A stretch of DNA of 64,000 nucleotides from Setaria digitata (GCA_003640385.1 RCAB01000257.1:1-64000); one strand, 5' to 3'; shown: positions 23,859 through 38,093, counted from the first letter of the stretch. Notes: generated by a model not told the origin, from the letters alone. Program-made: numbers and translations.

Positions 23859-26800
23859 ATGAACAACAGCATCACCATTCCTCTACTCGTTTCCTTATTC
23901 ATCCATTTTGCTCAGGTAAGCATTTTCCTTTTTCATCGATTCTGCAGATTGATTGTTTTTTTGCCCAACTTATGCCGTTTAGTGAAGTAAATTATAATTA
24001 TGAAGATGAACTAGTTAATGATTATTCCTGAAATTCTGACAAATAAAGAAATTTAAATCAAAGAAAAAAAAGATTAAATGAGCCGCAAATTTTCTTATAG
24101 AGTTAATTCTGAGAAAAATTTGTTGGAAAAGAATAGGTTTCTGTAATAAAAATAAGATGAAATTAAGTAAAAATAATCACAATATTTCATGTCGTAACAT
24201 CCGATGTATTACAATACATGTGTAAAGTAGGTGACGAAACATTATTACTTTATCAAAGATCTAAGATATTTTTTTTATCTGAAATGTTTTTTCACAGCTT
24301 CTTCCAAAATATTCAATAAAAAAGAAAGATATTGCAAGTAAAATCGCACATGTTTGGTAAATAGTATATAATTCAGTAATTTTTCGAACAAATTTTCAAC
24401 AGGATTATCTTAAAGAAAATTTTTAGTGAGAAATTTCATTTTAATTGATTTTTTTAATTTAACCGATCTCAATTTGATAAGACTTTTTATAATATCATCT
24501 ATGCTCGAAAGTTTTTGAAGACTAATTATTCATGATTTGAAAATTCCTGCTAATTTTACCCAAGGTTCTGACAAAGATGTGATGTCAACTAGACCAAAAA
24601 TGTTAATTTAGTCACGATTTGAAATTCCTTGAACGTTTTAGCTAAAAGGTTCTTACTGAGAATGGGAAAAGTCTACTTGCCCTATTCATGCTCCAAATAA
24701 AGGAGAAATTTTCAAACCACATCAATAATCATGAAACATTTCAATTTAGAACAAGATTTAAGTGGAAAATCGCTCGTTGCACTACTTTCGATGTCGCTCC
24801 ATTTTGAAAAACTGATAATTTTAAGTTCTCAAAAAATTGGTTATCAAGTTTTGGAAATAAAATTAATGATTCCGATAAGCTTGAACTTATCAAAAAATGC
24901 AACTGAGAATGTGAATCGCAAGGATACAAAATTGTTTCAGGTGGATATTTATTATTTGTATTTGTAGAATTTTCATCATCGCTTAACGAAACGAGAACTG
25001 CAACAGATTTTCGATGTGTCCCATCAGAATGATGTCCCAGAATATGAGTTAATCAATGTTAAGAAGAAGCAGTTTCGTGATGGCACCATGCATTTGTTAT
25101 TTGACGCCTGGGAACAGAAATTCCATGTTGATCTTAAGCCTAATCTCAAGCTACTCAGCCCTCATTTGGTACGTCTAGAAGTATTTTAAATGATTTTAAG
25201 CTTGAAATTAGTCATTATCATCTGTTCTGTATTTCAATCCATCCTCCAGCCATTTACCATCTTCATTGATTGCACTAAAAATAATCTTCTTAGAGGGTAA
25301 AAAACGATCCTTTGTTTGAGTTTTTTCAGTCTAACAACACACAAGCTTCTTTTTTAAAGTTTCTACTTAGCTTTCCAGTTATTACATTTGCTATCGTCTT
25401 TTTCAAGCTTGCTAATTTTAATTAGCATCCTTTGGATAGGCATTTTTTTTGGCACAGATGCCTCTTTTTTAATTGAAGCCTTTTCTAATCAGATGAAAAG
25501 GCTTTTTTTTCGATATGCATTAGCTAATTCTGGCTTAATTCAATTATTAGATATAATTAACTCATATGAAATAACTAGTTGTCTGTTTTTTTTTCTTTTT
25601 TTAGAAGATTTTTTTCGGATAAAGTTTCTGGGTCGCTTCAACCTGTTATATTTCGAAGAAAGTTTAAGGAAATGACAGATTTGTAAGGTCTCTTCATAGC
25701 AATGAGAAGAGGAATTTTTTTTTTTTTTTTGAAAAAAAAAAGATTCTTTTAAAAAAGAATTGCTTCGAATTCTAATCATTTTTCAAGATAGAAGTCTCGG
25801 TTATTACATTTATGCGTACAGAGATTGATCAGATTTCTAATTTTTGAAAGATCGCAATTAGTTGCAGAAGGTATGGAAATCAGTTGTAGAACATATAGCT
25901 CAGAATCGCGACATGAAAATTTTAGTGCTGTCATCAAATAGTAGTAGAGTGCAAATCTTATTGACTTCTTAATTTCATAAAAGTGTTTAAGAGAAGCCAT
26001 TTGAATTACTAAAATATGGGAGTGCAAGCAAAATTTTATATTATGAAAAGAAGATTTAGATTTGTGGCAGATTCGCGAAAGTGAATAATGATTAGAATTA
26101 TTTATTTAACATTTGCTAAATTTTAATTTCTCGATGAATTAATAAAAATTTTTAATAGCTAATTAGCGGAGCCTAGTGATAAGAAGTCCAAGATCTGGTC
26201 CAAAAATATTTTTCTAAAATCACTTTTGCTTCATTTACGTCATAAATTCATATTTTACCTTACACGGAAAAAATAGTTAAGATATGAATGATCAAACTGT
26301 GTGCTCACTTTCCGAACGTTTTTATTCCTAAATTCAAGAACAAATTTAGTCTTTCTTATTTTTTGCAAAAATTACCGAAAACAAAAACTGCGTTTAGAAT
26401 TTCAGTTTCTTGAAATAGCAAAATGGATCGTATGGTATGAGTGGAACCAGTTTCAGATCTCAGTGGTCCGTGATGGCAAAAGAAGTTTGGAAAATCGAGG
26501 ATTGCCGCCAAATCTGAAAACAGATTGCCATTTTCACGGGAAAGTACTGTCGCATGATAATGTTTCAGCGGCTATATCATACTGTAGCTATTTAACGGGT
26601 ACCATAATACTGGATGATCATTTCCTGCTACTGCAAACAGTACCCCAATCACTTAGAAACAACCATCAGGTGTGCGATAAGGCATTTTATGAAATTTTGC
26701 GGTCTCAGTAACTGGAACGAAAAGAATCAGTTTTAGTTAGAATTTCGTGGCTTCCGTTAGTTAAGACGTTTCAATTATTGTTCATGACTTCTTCCTCAGT

Positions 26801-29800
26801 CTTTCAAATAGATTCTTAGGATCAAAGCTTTTTTAAATTTCAGGTTAAGCAGCAGCATGTTATATACAAGCGTCAAGTGAATCCGCTCACCAACTTAGAC
26901 TACAAGTTTGAGGAGCCTGTCTCGAAGTTAAATGAGCAACCGGTAGAAGATGAATTTTGTGACGTCAGTAAGTCGGTTGATGATACCGCTGGCATGTTCA
27001 ATAAGGCTACCGCTATCGCTGCTACTGTAGCCAGTGCTGCTTCAGGTCCGCTTATCAGCTTCATGCCAGTTGCTTGGAATTGGAATTTTGACGAAAGTTT
27101 CCTTTAATTATCCGGATACTGTCTGTAGTTGCATGCATGAATGCATCTGCCACTGGCTTTCCACTTTTTCATTTTAATTATCACTCCTCGTATCAATGAT
27201 AGCTACTAGCCTACCCGAGTTAGAGCAGTCTGTCGTGCTATCATCATATTCTCATATCCAACATGAGAACTTCACGTTTAATAATCGCAGTTGAAAATAT
27301 TATCAGAAATTTGCAATTTGCTCACATAATGCTCATATTTAAGCAATTGGAACAAAAGTTTTTCGCGCAATTTATATGACTGCTACCATTTCATCCGACG
27401 GTACCATCGTTTTGGTGCTAGAAAGATATCCATCGTAATTAGTTTGATCCGAAAATTCAATTGTTTTAGTTATGTGTAATGGGAGGAGTTTATTATTTTT
27501 AGTTTGTTTAAAAGATTAAAAAAAGAAATGAATTTTTAGTTTTATTGGAAGTCAGATGATCAGAAAAAGCTTTTCAAATTTTTGTAGAAATTTCGGCTTG
27601 AAAAGGAGTTTAAAAAATAGAAGAGAGAGGATGTATTTGTAAGTTTTATTTATTTGTTGCACATAAAGCTGTAACTTAAGATCGAAAGGATTGATTGGCA
27701 AGAATGAAGATTGCTTTTGCATGGCAAAACTATTTGTTTGCTGGCGCAGTTAATTGTTTTTTAATTCTGAATTCTTAAATATTAAGTTTGATTGTAGTTC
27801 AATGGTTTTTGGTGGTCATAAATGCTGTTTTAATCTGACCGGAGTCCGATTTATTAATTCGTTACAGATAACTAACTTGTTGGTATTCTCATTGCTGGGT
27901 AAAAAAAAATTATTGAAAAGTTTATAGCCGAAGGACCGACGTTCAACTACAGCATTCCCGCAGAAGGGAACCTCGATTCTCTTTTCATTTTCCCACAACT
28001 GGATCCGGTAACCCTGGAAATTGGGCTTTTTCTGGATTCCAAACTTTATGAGCACTTCCAACGAGAACATCCCGGTGATGCTGAGCAACATCTGGTGGAT
28101 TTCTCTCTTGCCTTAATTAACAATGTTCATATCCTCTATCAGCAGTCATCGATGACCCCAAACTTGGACATTGTTATTGTGCGATTTGAACTGTGGAAGA
28201 GACAACCGGTATCCATCTTCCTTCATCATCTAAACTAACAAATTCGAATAAATAAAACTGATCTCTTTTCATCGACACCTGTATATAACTTGTTCAGCAT
28301 GAGCTGGAACTTCTGAAGTGTGTGCAGAATTGAACTGAATAAATCACTTCATTAAGCAGTTCAGTTGTCTAAATATAAAAGATTTTAAAATAAAAAACTG
28401 CATTTTAGATAGGTCTTGAGACATTAGCACATCGCAATGGACAAGCCCAAACATTGCTGAATTTGTTTTGTCGTCACCAGGCAAACTTGAATCCTGGCAC
28501 TGATCTAACTGATCCAGAGCATTGGGATCATGGCATTCTTCTTACTGGGTTTGTCCTTTTACCTCATAACTCGTTATTCTTTCTGAACTTTTTTGAAATA
28601 TGTGTAAATCTCTGCTAGAATACATTTCATTCACTGATAGAACAAATTGATTACTCTTTTATTTCATTGAATTTAGTTTTTAGATAGATCTTAATCCAAG
28701 AAGTTGTAAAATTCTTACACGTGCAGCTTGTTCATCAAATAGTTGCAAGAACTGTGGGATTTTTCTTTCCTTTTTTTTTGATAATTGCTTTGAAATGAAA
28801 GTTGTATGCTTCTAGAAGAAAATATAAATACTCTCCAATTATAACTTCAGTTAATTGGTTGCCTAAATTGTTTTTTTCCTTCTTCCTTATCAGTTAAAAA
28901 AAAAATTATCCGCAAAGATCATGTGTATTTTATATTATTTTACACTACACCAATCGTATAATTCTTCGGTCGCTTCTACCGCATATTTCATTGTTGGCAC
29001 TTTAGCGAGCATTCTTAATAAGTTTATTTCGAAATTTTTTCTTTTGTTTTTTTCTCTTACATCATTTTCTAAAAGTGAATTGAAGCAACATAATCAAGAA
29101 ATTCAGCAGATGTGAAATGATCGTTTTACATATCTTTATCACTAAGCGATAGCGTTTCCTTATCAGATCGCATTTTAGAATTGGTTATTTTTGATGCTAC
29201 TTAAAAAGTGAATTATAAGATATTGGAGATATAAGAAAATAAGCAATATTTTGGCAAAAAATTTTTACTCACATGAAACTATATTGTCATTTCTCTGTGA
29301 TCTCTAAAATTATTTTTTTGGAAAAAAAAAAATCCAAATTTTTGAAGATCATCTCAGAATACGAAAAAATTACAACTAATATTTTTATAATAGAGAATTT
29401 GAAAAATTCCATTTATCTTTTAGAAATTGCAGCGGCTGTTTTCGTAAACTTGAGAAAGCTGTGATTTGCGGTAGAATTCGTGATGATAGTGAAGATATTG
29501 TTTATTGATTAATCCATGTGATAATTAGTTTTTACATGACTTTTAATCGCCAGGTTTGAATAGCTTACAATGGCAATAATAATATCAATATGCTAACAAA
29601 GTTAAAGAGAAGGTTTTTCATCTATAGTGTGCCCTCAAATTGGATATTTTTGGTGGAACTAAAGATAAAACAACAATGAATTATTATTCTTCCTACAACT
29701 AAGCTGATTTTTCGTTGTTAAGTAATACCTACAAAATTATGAATTTAACTCAAATTATTACAGAATCAGCTTCAGATATGTTACAGGTATGACATTTACC

Positions 29801-32800
29801 ATACGACGACTTCAGTTGCGGGTGTGGCACCAGTAGCACGAATGTGTGATCAGATATTTGCATGCAGTTTGGTGGAAGGGATGCATCTTGGCCGATCATT
29901 TGTTTTAGCTCATGAAATGGGCCACAAGTTCGTTTATAGTCTAATTGTGATACAGAGTAAAGGTTGTTGCTTCAATTCATGCAACTGGTGTCCATTCCGA
30001 AATAGAAATTCAAAGACCAGCCTACTTAGTAGAAACAACTGCGCTTTATCAGTAACTGATTGCCAACAGAGAGAATCATCTTTATCAGTAGCGATTACAG
30101 CATGGGTATGGTGCACGACGGTGTACAAAATCAGTGCGGCCGAAGTTGTTGCTTAATGTCAGCAGTAAATGGAGCCGGTAAAACTACGTGGAGTAAATGT
30201 TCTGTACGTGAATTCAATGCGTTCTTATTGGATTTGGAGTAAGTTTGAACTGACGAAATTTTAAACTATTTTTTGGTCTGTTAATCGTATTTGCTGATTA
30301 TTCTGTGTATTGTTTTACAGTGAAAGTGGTCGTGGTAATTGCCTGCGTGACGTATCAGAAGGACTCTTGACTTATAATCATATGAAGAATGGTTCCTTAC
30401 CTGGACAACGTCTTACAGCCGACCAACAGTGTTCTTATTTTTGGGGCAGAGGTTTCGAGGTTGAAATACCGGAAGAACGTATGATGGATGTTCGATTTTT
30501 CTTCTATTTTCATTGTTTCAATAATATCGCAAACAATTAAAACAAATGGATTCATTTTCTAAAAAAGATACCTCTATTAAGGTATTCAAGTGTAAATCAG
30601 AATATTTCATTTGGATGAATCTCTTCTATTTAAGGATATTTGTCGCATTTTGTGGTGTGGAAATAATGGCTCAACAATTTCGACCGCTCATCCTGCACTG
30701 GAAGGCAGTTGGTGCGGTAATAATAAGGTGGTAATTGCTACAATTAAAGTTTTAGTAATGGATATTAGGAAGCAATTAATATGCACTTAAAATAACAAAA
30801 AAAAGGATAGTGCGAGAAGTACACTAAGTAAGGAACTGTTTCTGTTGTTACCGTTGCAGTTCAGATACAAAACTAAATATTTGTGAAAATTTACCATCTA
30901 ACAAATATCCAGTTTGAAAAAACTGAGCACTGAAAGATTGTTGCCATTAATTAACACAATAATTAAAAACTGATGAGCACTCTTTCTACGACAGTAGAAA
31001 ATTTTGGATGTTGCAGTTCTGCATTGAAGGACGATGTCAACCATGGCCTTATGGAATGGTCCCGGCCAAAGTTGATGGAGCCTGGTCGGAATGGAATAGC
31101 AAGGAGGAACGATGCCCAATTAGTCAATGTCAGATAACGGGCAGTATACAAATTAAAAGTCAAATGCGAACATGCACCAAACCTGCGTTAGTTCTTTGCA
31201 AAATATTTTTAATAACTAAGAATTTTGGCTAATCACTAAATAATTTGTTTAACACTAGTAAATATTACGAAATTTAAATAAATAATAAATATTTACCATA
31301 AATGATGATATTTTTCAAAAATTGCATATGACTAATTGAAATATTATATATACAGGTAAAGAAAAGCATATCTTATTGCTTTTCTTCGCTTCACCTTTTT
31401 ATTTTTAATTCATTGCATTTTTTTTTTTTTTTTTTTGTTTAGACCGAATAATGGCGGTAAAAAATGTTCTGGCTCTGGTTTACGTGGCCTAGTTTGCGGT
31501 AATGTTAAATCAACTTGTAAAGCAATGACAATGTTAGAGTACGGTACAAAATTGTGCGCGGCAATAAAATATGATCAAGAAAAACCGGACCGGCAACTGA
31601 CCGGTGCTGCATTTCTTCGTCAGTAATTTAAGCTGTAATTAATATTTTTTTATAATCAACAAATAGCCTCTTGAATTTTAGTTATTAGTGTGATTAATGC
31701 GCAAGTTTTGAAAAGAAAATATTAGAATTGATTTATCTTTGTTTTCTATTTTCAAAATCTTTTCTTAGTATAAAAAAGTTGTATTCCAAAATATAATCCT
31801 TTCAACCTTTTTTCGGCTCCATTCGCCATTCTCTTTCACGATTTGCAGATGGCACCCAACCATGCAAAATCTGGTGCCATTTAGTCGACTCGGAACTAAT
31901 CCGAAACAAGGGTCATTATCCGGATGGTTCGCCTTGTGGACCTGGAAAATTCTGTGTTGGAGGAAAATGTTTGGTGAGTTACCGATTCTTAGAATTCAAA
32001 ATATGATCGAAAGAGAGACGAGGTTTATTTGTAGATGCTGATGTGCGACAATAAAGCTGTTGTGGAAAGTGTGGAAGATTGTCCTGCAGCAGCTGAAAGT
32101 TATAATGGCGAAAAATGGAGCGAATGGTCTGAGTGGTCCGAATGTTCCGTGTCTTGTGGTAAAGATGGCAAACAGCAGCGGAAGCGTATTTGTCAGAAGG
32201 TAGGATTGTGTTGAATTATACTTCTTCACTGAATCACTTAGTTCCGAAAAAAACCCTCTTTTTTGTATGAACTGTAGACTATCAGCCATAGTAACTTACT
32301 GCAGCAAGAATGCTCCGGTGAATCAACGAATTTCCGACCATGTATTCCGGAAACAGCGCCCTGCTGGGAAGCTGTAATGTGGAATGAATGGAGTGAATGT
32401 AACGTGACGTGTGGTGACGGATATCAGACTAGAACTCAGATCTGTGTCAAAGGACAAAACTGTTCCAATGTTCTCAGGGAAGAGCGATACTGTAATCAAG
32501 TAATAGTTCTGTTAGCTATTTCCTGTCATCTGATTGCTCTACTCCACCTTTCTGTTAGGTCAGATGAAGTAGGTTTAGGGTAAATGCTCGGCATGGTATG
32601 AATGGGAATTATGGTCTCCATGCAGTTCGACGTGTGGTAATGGACAACGCAGTAGGAAGCGTCAGTGCAGAGAGTTGGATGGATGTGAAGGTGAAGGTGC
32701 TCAAATTGAACCTTGTCAAGATAAGGTAAACTATTTACTTATCCAAATACTGTCCTTTTTCTTCCTGCATCTTTCTAAATCCAAACGAATGTCGTAATTG

Positions 32801-35800
32801 GGTCGTCATTTTCGAAATTGATCCCTGAGAAAGGAACAGGTGAGAGAGGTGAGACACTCGAGAATTGGATGGAGCAGCGTGTGCTTTGCAGCTGTTAATC
32901 TGATAAAGAGTGATAAAGGTTAAATACTCGCGTTGCAGACGTGTGTATTGGAAACGTGGGGTGATTGGTTGCCGTGTTCAGTATCGTGTGGATTGGGTTT
33001 TCAGTTACGTGAGCGGCTCTGCAATGGATCACTGTGTGGTAGTAGCCAGAAGCAGGCTAGGACGTGTAATGAGAAAGTTTGTTTATTTTAAATCTGCAAC
33101 AAACTTTCATGATGAATTGAGATGAAGTGATCGTTTACTACTTCGCCATCAATATCCACTACATTACAGTTATTCTTAACACTAGCTACCAGAATATTCT
33201 CGACAAAGTTTCATTATTTTCCTGAAAAGTCTCAATTGGTATTATAAGTTTCATTACCACGTTAAATTGTAGAATTGTGATGAGAATGTCACATTACTGC
33301 AACTATGGAGTGAATGGACCGATTGGCTTCCATGTTCTGCTTCCTGTGGTGAAGGTGTACAACTTAGAGTTCGGAAATGTATTACAGGTTCGTCTTCCGC
33401 ATATCAGTGAGGTGATAGTCAAACTTGGCTAATTTTCATAGCATTCTCATAGGGATTGTCATGTACCTTTTGTCCAACTGGTGTGACAGTTGGCATTTGT
33501 CAGTTGTGGATTCCGTTTAAAAAACAAAACCTTTGCAGATGATTGTCCGAAATCAAATTTAGCAGTTGATCAACGACGTTGTGTTTTGCGTCCATGTCCT
33601 GAATGGTCATCATGGAGTGACTGGACCGCTTGTTTAACTTGTGAACATGAAGAAGTACGACGTCGTAAGCGGTACTGCCGAATAGGCCTAATACGAGCTG
33701 GTGATGAGGATCATGAGTGTTCTGGTATGTTTAGCCGTAATTTCCATAATTGTATATTTTATAACTGAGGAAGGAGTAGAGTTGCTGGATTGTATGTTTA
33801 ACAGTTGAAATTTTACAGTGAATATTTGTTTCGAGAATTTATGGCAGTGCAATGGTCGTAGTAGAACACATATAATATTTGCGCGGAATTTATAAATTTA
33901 GGGGAAGCAAACGAAACAGAAGCATGCGACATTTCATGCAAAGCATCAATTCCTACAAAGGACAAGAAGCTGCGTCGTAAAGTTCCATCTAATTATATTG
34001 CCGCAGTAGTCACTCCAGAAGTGAAGTTATGGGACATGTGGCAGGAATGGCAGCCTTGTTCACGTAGCTGTGGCACCGGAACTCGTATAAGGTTGAGATA
34101 GTTGAAATTTCTTTCATCCCATCCTATCAAACTTTCATCCCAGAATACATATCACCAGTCATTCTAATTTTAGCTGTGAAAGCGACTTGTTTGTTTTCTT
34201 TGCAAATGATCCTAAAGTGAACTGCAAGTCTCTTTACTTTTCAGGAAACGTACTTGTCGTAAAGGTGCTAACTGTACAAGAGGTGAACCGCTCTTTGATA
34301 TTCAGTCATGCAACGACAACTCATGCAGTAGTGCCGGTGAATTCTCCTAGTTATTTTATGGGTTATTTTGCTAAAAGTGGAAAAGATGAGAGTGACAAAA
34401 TTTATTTCTCCGAATTCCCTCAAAAATACGATGTTAACTTATAGCAAAATTACACTTAAATTGATCCATTGTTTTTTTTTTTTTTAAGGGTAAATAAATG
34501 TTCAAAATGCTATGAACATATTGCAACAGGAAGTTTATTTTAGTCGTTGTTGTCTGACTGAAAAAAAACTGCACTTAAGAAAATTTTCTTGAATACTTAA
34601 TGGTGAATATTCAAGTAAAATTTTCTCAACAAATTTTTTACATTAAAATTTCTCCTTTCGATATTGCTTTTCGAATCTAATGGAAAACTTGAACTATTCA
34701 TTCAAAAAAATTGAAATAAAATAAGCATATTTTATAACTAATTAATCCGCTTTGTCTTAACAGTAAAAGAATGTATAGCTTTTCAGCATTTTAAACTTTG
34801 GCAGAATCTAAGAAAGTTTTGTTTAGCAAAATTGAAAATATTGTTTTATGATTTCAAAGCTAAAATAATTTGTTTAAAAGATGGAAAAATGTGCATTTGT
34901 TTTGTAAGGGATGACGATCTTACACTTTTAAACTCTGATTTCTCGAACATCATGAAGGAAAATTGAGAAATTATCATGATACAAATAACTGTGAGAAATT
35001 TAAGATGAAAATATTTATGAATAATTGCTAATACCGGAAGCAGTTTCGTCGAAAAGTCCGTTAGAGTATTGCATAGACTAGATAGTTTCATCAGTGAAGA
35101 AGACTCAGAAAGCTATTTTCAAGTTTTCAACACTCAGCGTCTGATCGCAACACTTTTCTCTCTGCTACTGCAGATAAAAGTGGATGGAGTTCATGGTCAC
35201 ATTGGTCATCTTGTTCCACTACTTGCGGTGAAGGCCTTCAGGCTAGATTCAGAAAGTGCACAGCATCTCTCGTGTTCTTGTGCAACGGAAGATCGATGGA
35301 AGAGCGATCATGCAACAGTGCTTCTTGTGCCGATGACTTGAACAGCATCATAAGTGCTTCTTCAACTTCTGATGCAAATTGTGAGGAAAGTTTGCTAGCT
35401 ATTAGAGCTAACTGAATAGTCTAGCAATCGGTTAGAAGTGAAGTGAGGATTGCGTTTTCATGGCCTGCAAGGTGTTGGACAGAAGCTTCTAAATAGTTCT
35501 GTTGAAATAAATCTTGAATTGCAACGAAATATTTGCCGACACTTTTATTTTGGAATACTGAGAAGAGACATGACGGAGGTCTGGAATCGGAATTGTTACG
35601 TGTTCTTGAATTGCAGTACCTAGATGGAGCGAATGGAGCGAATGGTCAAGTTGTAGCTGTTTTACGATGAATCAGTTCAGAAGACGATTCTGTCAGATTA
35701 TAGAATTATCACTGCAAGGCTTCTGCGTTGGTGCCATTTTTGAGAAGCGTCCGTGTACTCCACACATATGTCGTATGTTGTATTTCAATCATACTTCACA

Positions 35801-38093
35801 TCCATTTCCTATCCAATCACTGTGGATCGTTCATTATAATTCAAAATTTGGGTGCAGCATCTGACATCCTGGATCTTTGCTTTAGAAGATTCGATGATTC
35901 AGTACTGTCCATACTATCCTGAAAAGGTTTTACCTGAAGTTTTAAGATTTATGTTTCAGTTTCCAAAAGTGGTGATTGGTCTAGCTGGAGTGAATGGAGC
36001 TCATGTTCAAGTAGTTGTGGCACTAGTGGTCATCAAATTCGAAACAGGATGTGTTCCAATCCCTTGCCTTCAAACAGGTTACTAATCTTCTGCAATCGGT
36101 TTCACGTTATCCTGTTTTCGAAACCGAAATAGCGTTCTGTTGTCGTTTTTGCAAAGGAAATAGTTTTAGAGGCTCTTACTGCTCCGGCTTCTCATTCGAT
36201 CAGAGACTTTGCGTACCGGAAATAGCCTGCACTGGTACTCCAATTGACGGAGCTTGGACAACATGGTCAGAATGGTCCCAGTGTTCTGATCCATGTATCA
36301 ATGGTTATCAATCTCGAACAAGGTACCATGTTTTGATAGCCTCTTACTGGAGCGGTAGTAACTCACTCACATCGACTTTCAAATCTTTGGCAAAAAAATG
36401 CATTTATGAAAAATCGTTCTGTTCAGTGATAAAACCTACTTCAGTTTTCATTTCAGGTTTTGCTCGAATCCTCGCGCATTGAACGGTGGTTCGCCGTGTC
36501 TTGGCTCGGATTTTGAACTAGCTCCATGCAATGACACATCCCGTTGTCTTCAGTGTAGGTTTATTGCTGAGGCATATAATGTGAATTGGTTCCACTTGCA
36601 AACAAGAAGCTTACACTCTCCCCTTAATATGCGAATCTTCCGGCAGATGCATAAAACCTGGCGTAACTATCTACCAAGCTTAACGAAAGCATCTATGCGC
36701 AGAATGCTGCATGCTTTAAAATTACTGAATTACAGCAACTTGCATGCTCTAGTTGGTGTACTTCAGAGGTTTGCAGCACAAGATGGAGCGTGGAGTACGT
36801 GGACTGCGTGGTCAGCCTGCTCCGCTACATGTGGCTTTGCGTATCAGTCACGGCAAAGATACTGTGAAAGACCATCCTCTCAAGGTATTGGCAAGTCATG
36901 CGTTGGACTTGCCTATATGGCTACCATGTGCAAAACCGAATCTTGCAAAGGTTAGAGTCAAGAGTCAATCTCCTCTGTTCTATGCGATATGAATATGAAC
37001 CCTCATGCTGTACAGTGCCGCAATTTTTGTTCCTCAGTAAACTAGGCTTTGCCTTCGGAGATGAAGCAAAACCTGACTTGCCAATATCGCATGCATTTCT
37101 CAGATCAGAGTATATTCTTGGCTAATTGTCTTATGTCTGCAGCCGAAATTAAAACTGTCCTGCTCCAGTAAATGCTACCAAACCACGTAAAATCAGGAAA
37201 ATCTTTGAGCAGCAATATTCGCATTAGAAGAGTTTTGTGAAATAATTGAAAAATGCCACAGTTGAAAATGAAGGAATTATTTCAAAAATATTCGGCATGC
37301 TGAAGTTGAATGCTGAAAGTATTGGAAGCTTTAGATTCAACGAACGGAGTTTGGTCAGAATGGAGCGAATGGTCGCCATGTGTTGTTGGTTGCATTAAAG
37401 CTCTTAGAACAAGGTTTTCTTTGCGAAGTTTTCCAGCTTAATCATTACCGCAGATGATCGCAAATATCTCTGCAAAAGTTCAGTCTAATATTTTGTTCTG
37501 TCTAGTGAGAGGAAGCTGATGAGCAATTTCCTTTTTCCTGTTTTCTTCAGCATCAGCTCAAGAAGATTGTTGAGAACTGAAGTTAGGTGATCCATCGAAA
37601 TATCTCATTGCCATTGCTTGGAGCAAAAATTCCATCCACAGCTACCTAGAAGATATCCGTTGAGAATGAGTTCCATATTCTAGTGTAATTAATGAACCAA
37701 TTAGGGAGCAAGCATGAAATGGTTGCACTTATTCAACTTGCATGTTGCATGCATCGTATTATAGCACGAAATCTTCGAGCTTACTTAAACAAACTCATTT
37801 TCACAGATTAAGTTGTCATTCCAATTAGATGTCTAATTAATCATTTCTTCTCACCTTGTACCTTTTCCTCACATCTAATATGATATCAGAATGATAATTT
37901 TCAGATTAATCTAATCATATTATTAAGGAATCGGACATGTACATCACCGAAACCAACGAGTGGTGGCTATCCATGTTTTGGACATTCCTTTGAAACTAAT
38001 TTATGTGAAATGCAGCAATTAAAGGGAAATTGTTCGAATTGGTTTCAAAACACCCATGTAATGGAAATGAAACATTTGATTATCGATGGATAG
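23859..38093 (+). CDS. adt-1: ADAMTS metalloprotease with thirteen C-terminal TSP1 repeats (ADT-1 type)
   Basis: Twenty-nine phase-consistent exons, 1,470 residues: 23859-23915, 24968-25168, 26457-26669, 26844-26967, 27928-28208, 28409-28548, 29787-29927, 30101-30238, 30321-30489, 30635-30727, 31017-31186, 31443-31618, 31849-31973, 32035-32199, 32305-32499, 32579-32725, 32939-33076, 33273-33387, 33539-33724, 33902-34091, 34245-34336, 35174-35380, 35617-35772, 35960-36077, 36170-36322, 36457-36552, 36769-36950, 37335-37413, 37928-38093. Order: signal peptide (1-19), propeptide ending near VIYKR (about 167), reprolysin domain with HEMGHNMGMVHD (381-392) and Met-turn CLMSA, disintegrin-like region, central TSP1, Cys-rich region, thirteen TSP1 repeats. 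No GON domain follows, which argues against GON-1; length and repeat number fit C. elegans ADT-1. Secreted zinc endopeptidase of extracellular matrix; ADT-1 is known for male-tail morphogenesis (family knowledge). The orthologue name is inferred. The last exons are the least certain. Confidence 0.87.
25476..25504. repeat. Perfect 10-bp stem hairpin in an ADAMTS intron
   Basis: AAGCCTTTTC and GAAAAGGCTT face each other around a 9-nt loop in the intron after the second coding exon. The surroundings are rich in poly-T/poly-A, including another T-run/A-run pair at about 25718-25742. Probably a chance or slippage-derived hairpin; no function is evident. Confidence 0.55.
27928..30238 (+). other. 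ADAMTS catalytic (reprolysin M12B) domain exons
   Basis: Four exons build the protease domain. 27928-28208 gives the N-terminal strand and helix (VTLEIGLFLDSKLYEHF). 28409-28548 gives DPEHWDHGILLTG. 29787-29927 and 30101-30238 share the zinc site: CAT GAA ATG GGC CAC AA is at the end of one exon and C ATG GGT ATG GTG CAC GAC opens the next, giving HEMGHNMGMVHD. The three His ligands and the catalytic Glu are intact, so an active enzyme is expected. The intron splits the Asn codon. Confidence 0.88.
32035..38093 (+). other. Thirteen tandem thrombospondin type-1 repeats
   Basis: Repeats open with W-x-x-W-x-x-C (WSEWSEWSEC, WELWSPC, WSSWSHWSSC and others), followed by CG..x(n)R.R.C and two further cysteines. 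The Trp triplets are C-mannosylation sites and many repeats keep the CSxxCG O-fucose site. Three repeats are degenerate: WTACLTCEHEE (33539-33724), WSSCSCFTMNQ (35617-35772) and WSPCVVGCIKA (37335-37413) lose CSxxCG. Introns often fall near repeat boundaries or inside the R.R.C motif. Arrays of this type bind glycosaminoglycans and localise the enzyme in matrix (family knowledge). Confidence 0.85.

Noticed and set aside
29824..30156. 110-codon open frame covering the zinc-site exon and its intron
   Set aside because: It reads HEMGHKFVY through the intron and leaves the protease frame afterwards; the spliced form restores the full HExxHxxGxxHD motif.
36078..36169. Open frame running through the intron before the GSYCSGFSF exon
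   Set aside because: The 92-nt segment is not a multiple of three and only the TTTTAG acceptor at 36169 restores the TSP1 repeat in phase.
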